From Anderseniella sp. (lineage in GTDB: Bacteria > Pseudomonadota > Alphaproteobacteria > Rhizobiales > Aestuariivirgaceae), in NCBI GenBank assembly GCA_013041995.1, contig JABDRA010000180.1:1-7199 (forward strand): DNA of 7,199 nucleotides, given 5' to 3'. Shown here piece by piece: positions 6,097 through 7,199 of the stretch. A program made the position numbers and the translations under genes. Every line of letters begins with the position of its first letter. Position 1 is the first letter of the stretch. The notes under the pieces are model-generated. The model was not told where the DNA came from, made no database searches, and saw only the letters and a program-made list of their open reading frames with translations.

Positions 6097-7199
6097 ATGA
6101 CCAGCGAATTATGTAACCTGCTGTATCAGCACGCCCGCAGCCGGCCCGGCGAAGACTTCTGGACAGAAGTCGGCGGTGAACGTGTTTTTCTGGTGCAATC
6201 AGCGGCTCTCGCCCGAAACATTCTTGAAAACCCTGATGATTTCTACAAGGACATGAGCAATATGGTCCAGGTCGCCGGACACTCCCGGCTCACTGAAAAC
6301 GGTTATCCGTGGGAGGTGCTGTTGCGTGCGTCTCAGCCTGTTCTGGCCAATATCAACATTGGCAGCGTGTGCGAAACTGCATTTAAGCATGCAAAGGCTG
6401 CGGTTGAAACTCTGACCCGCGCCCAGAATGAAGACGCGCCGAGGATCGACCATTTGGTTGTCGAGGAAACCACTGCACGTGTCTTGTCCGAATTGGTGTT
6501 CGAGATGGATCTCTCTGTACTTGGGCCGGACGTGGTAAGCGACGTTTCCGAATTCATGAGGTATATCAAGGTCAACACACCTTATTCCGGCAGCTTTGCC
6601 CGGGAACACGGAGTTGCGGAATTTCGTGACCTGGGAAACTTGCGTCTGAGATGGCTGAAAAGGTTTTCCAACTTACCACAGGCGGCTCGAGACAGTAGAT
6701 TCTTTAAACGAATAGGCAGTGCCACCGCCAAACCCGAAGTCTCGGCTACTCTCGAGCAGGAGGTGTTGTTTCTACTCGGCGCAGGAAGTGAAACGTCTGC
6801 AGCAACAATTTCCTGGGCAATGCTGTTCCTGGCCGATCATCCACTGCTGCAGGCTGATCTGAGAACTGCATTGGATCAATATTGGGTTGAAGGCAATTTG
6901 GACTTCCGCCCGCTGTTGAGAGATCGCGGTTTGGCATCTTTTGTATGCGAGGTTATGTGCATGTATCCGGCAGTTCCAATGGTCGTAAGATCGCCGAACA
7001 AGGATACTTGCATGGAAAATGATGATTTTCACCATGACAGCCACATAATTATCTCGCTGCTGGGGGTAGGGCATGGCCTGTTGGTCCAGCCGAGCGGAAA
7101 GGGCCTCAGATTGCATCATCTGACCAAAACTCAAGGTGACCTGAATAACTTGCTGCGGTTCGGAAGCGGGCCTAGAAAGTGTGGTGGGCAACGCATGGC
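6097..7199 (+). CDS. Atypical cytochrome P450 with ExxC in place of ExxR (3' end beyond window)
   Basis: The frame is open from the ATG at 6097 to the window end, giving 367 residues plus a partial codon. P450 identity is clear. The I-helix reads FLLGAGSETSAATISWAM, with GAGSETS at 228-234 and the Glu232-Thr233 pair. The heme loop RFGSGPRKCGGQR is at 354-366 with axial Cys362, and the K-helix continuation MYPAVPMVVR is of the type usual after ExxR. Three features are odd. The ExxR motif reads Glu285-Val-Met-Cys288, so the near-invariant arginine that locks the heme-side core is lost. The C-helix Trp72 is followed by arginine at +5 (Arg77) instead of the usual +4. The PERF-type meander is not recognisable before the heme loop. 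There is no frameshift or stop, so it does not look like a simple pseudogene. Seven AGA codons, against none in the first P450, suggest a different origin. Its position directly after an ACP suggests a carrier-bound acyl substrate. The missing end should hold about 40-60 residues. Confidence 0.88.
   Translation, partial: MTSELCNLLYQHARSRPGEDFWTEVGGERVFLVQSAALARNILENPDDFYKDMSNMVQVAGHSRLTENGYPWEVLLRASQPVLANINIGSVCETAFKHAKAAVETLTRAQNEDAPRIDHLVVEETTARVLSELVFEMDLSVLGPDVVSDVSEFMRYIKVNTPYSGSFAREHGVAEFRDLGNLRLRWLKRFSNLPQAARDSRFFKRIGSATAKPEVSATLEQEVLFLLGAGSETSAATISWAMLFLADHPLLQADLRTALDQYWVEGNLDFRPLLRDRGLASFVCEVMCMYPAVPMVVRSPNKDTCMENDDFHHDSHIIISLLGVGHGLLVQPSGKGLRLHHLTKTQGDLNNLLRFGSGPRKCGGQRM

Noticed and set aside
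6199..6609. Minus-strand open frames (136 codons and shorter) opposite the second P450
   Set aside because: The plus-strand frame has P450 motifs along its length, and these antisense frames show no family signal.
6097..7199. Second P450 as a pseudogene
   Set aside because: There is no stop or frameshift over 367 codons, and the I-helix and heme-cysteine motifs are intact. The ExxC change alone is not enough to call it broken, although a missense-inactivated gene cannot be excluded.

Overview
The window reads as chromosomal DNA of an alphaproteobacterium, most likely Hyphomicrobiales (Rhizobiales) or a near relative. The basis is moderate-to-high GC with compact genes, a small outer-membrane beta-barrel with the W-x-G-F-Y-V-G opening typical of rhizobial porin-like proteins, and a LysR/PACE efflux pair. 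The taxonomic call is inference. No RNA genes, insertion sequences or CRISPR arrays were seen, and no gene-free stretch exceeds 300 bases.

Left part (1-2712, all minus strand). In transcription order this holds a LysR-type regulator (2712-1801), a two-cysteine enzyme of the maleate isomerase / arylmalonate decarboxylase / Asp-Glu racemase superfamily (1674-886), a divergent paralogue of phosphoribosylanthranilate isomerase TrpF (857-204), and the first 28 codons of what looks like an NADH:flavin oxidoreductase of the Old Yellow Enzyme family (85-1, cut by the window edge). The three enzymes probably form a small catabolic operon. No other tryptophan gene is present, so the TrpF-like protein probably does something else.

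Middle (2713-4925). An AT-rich divergent promoter carries an 18-bp direct repeat, one copy of which lies in a perfect LysR box. It separates lysR from a plus-strand PACE-family efflux gene. That gene is followed by a DUF1428 (YbaA-like) protein and a complete, canonical cytochrome P450. Spacings are short (47 and 36 bases), so these three may be co-transcribed.

Right part (4926-7199, plus strand). After a gap holding a perfect 6+6 palindrome come a secreted outer-membrane beta-barrel protein, a stand-alone acyl carrier protein, and a second P450 that runs off the window end. The second P450 keeps the heme-thiolate cysteine loop and the I-helix acid-threonine pair, but the near-invariant ExxR arginine is a cysteine and the C-helix arginine is displaced. 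An ACP directly upstream of an aberrant P450, joined by a hairpin that would cover the P450 ribosome-binding site, is the most interesting signal here. It suggests oxidation or another transformation of a carrier-tethered acyl chain, in a gene cluster that continues beyond the window.
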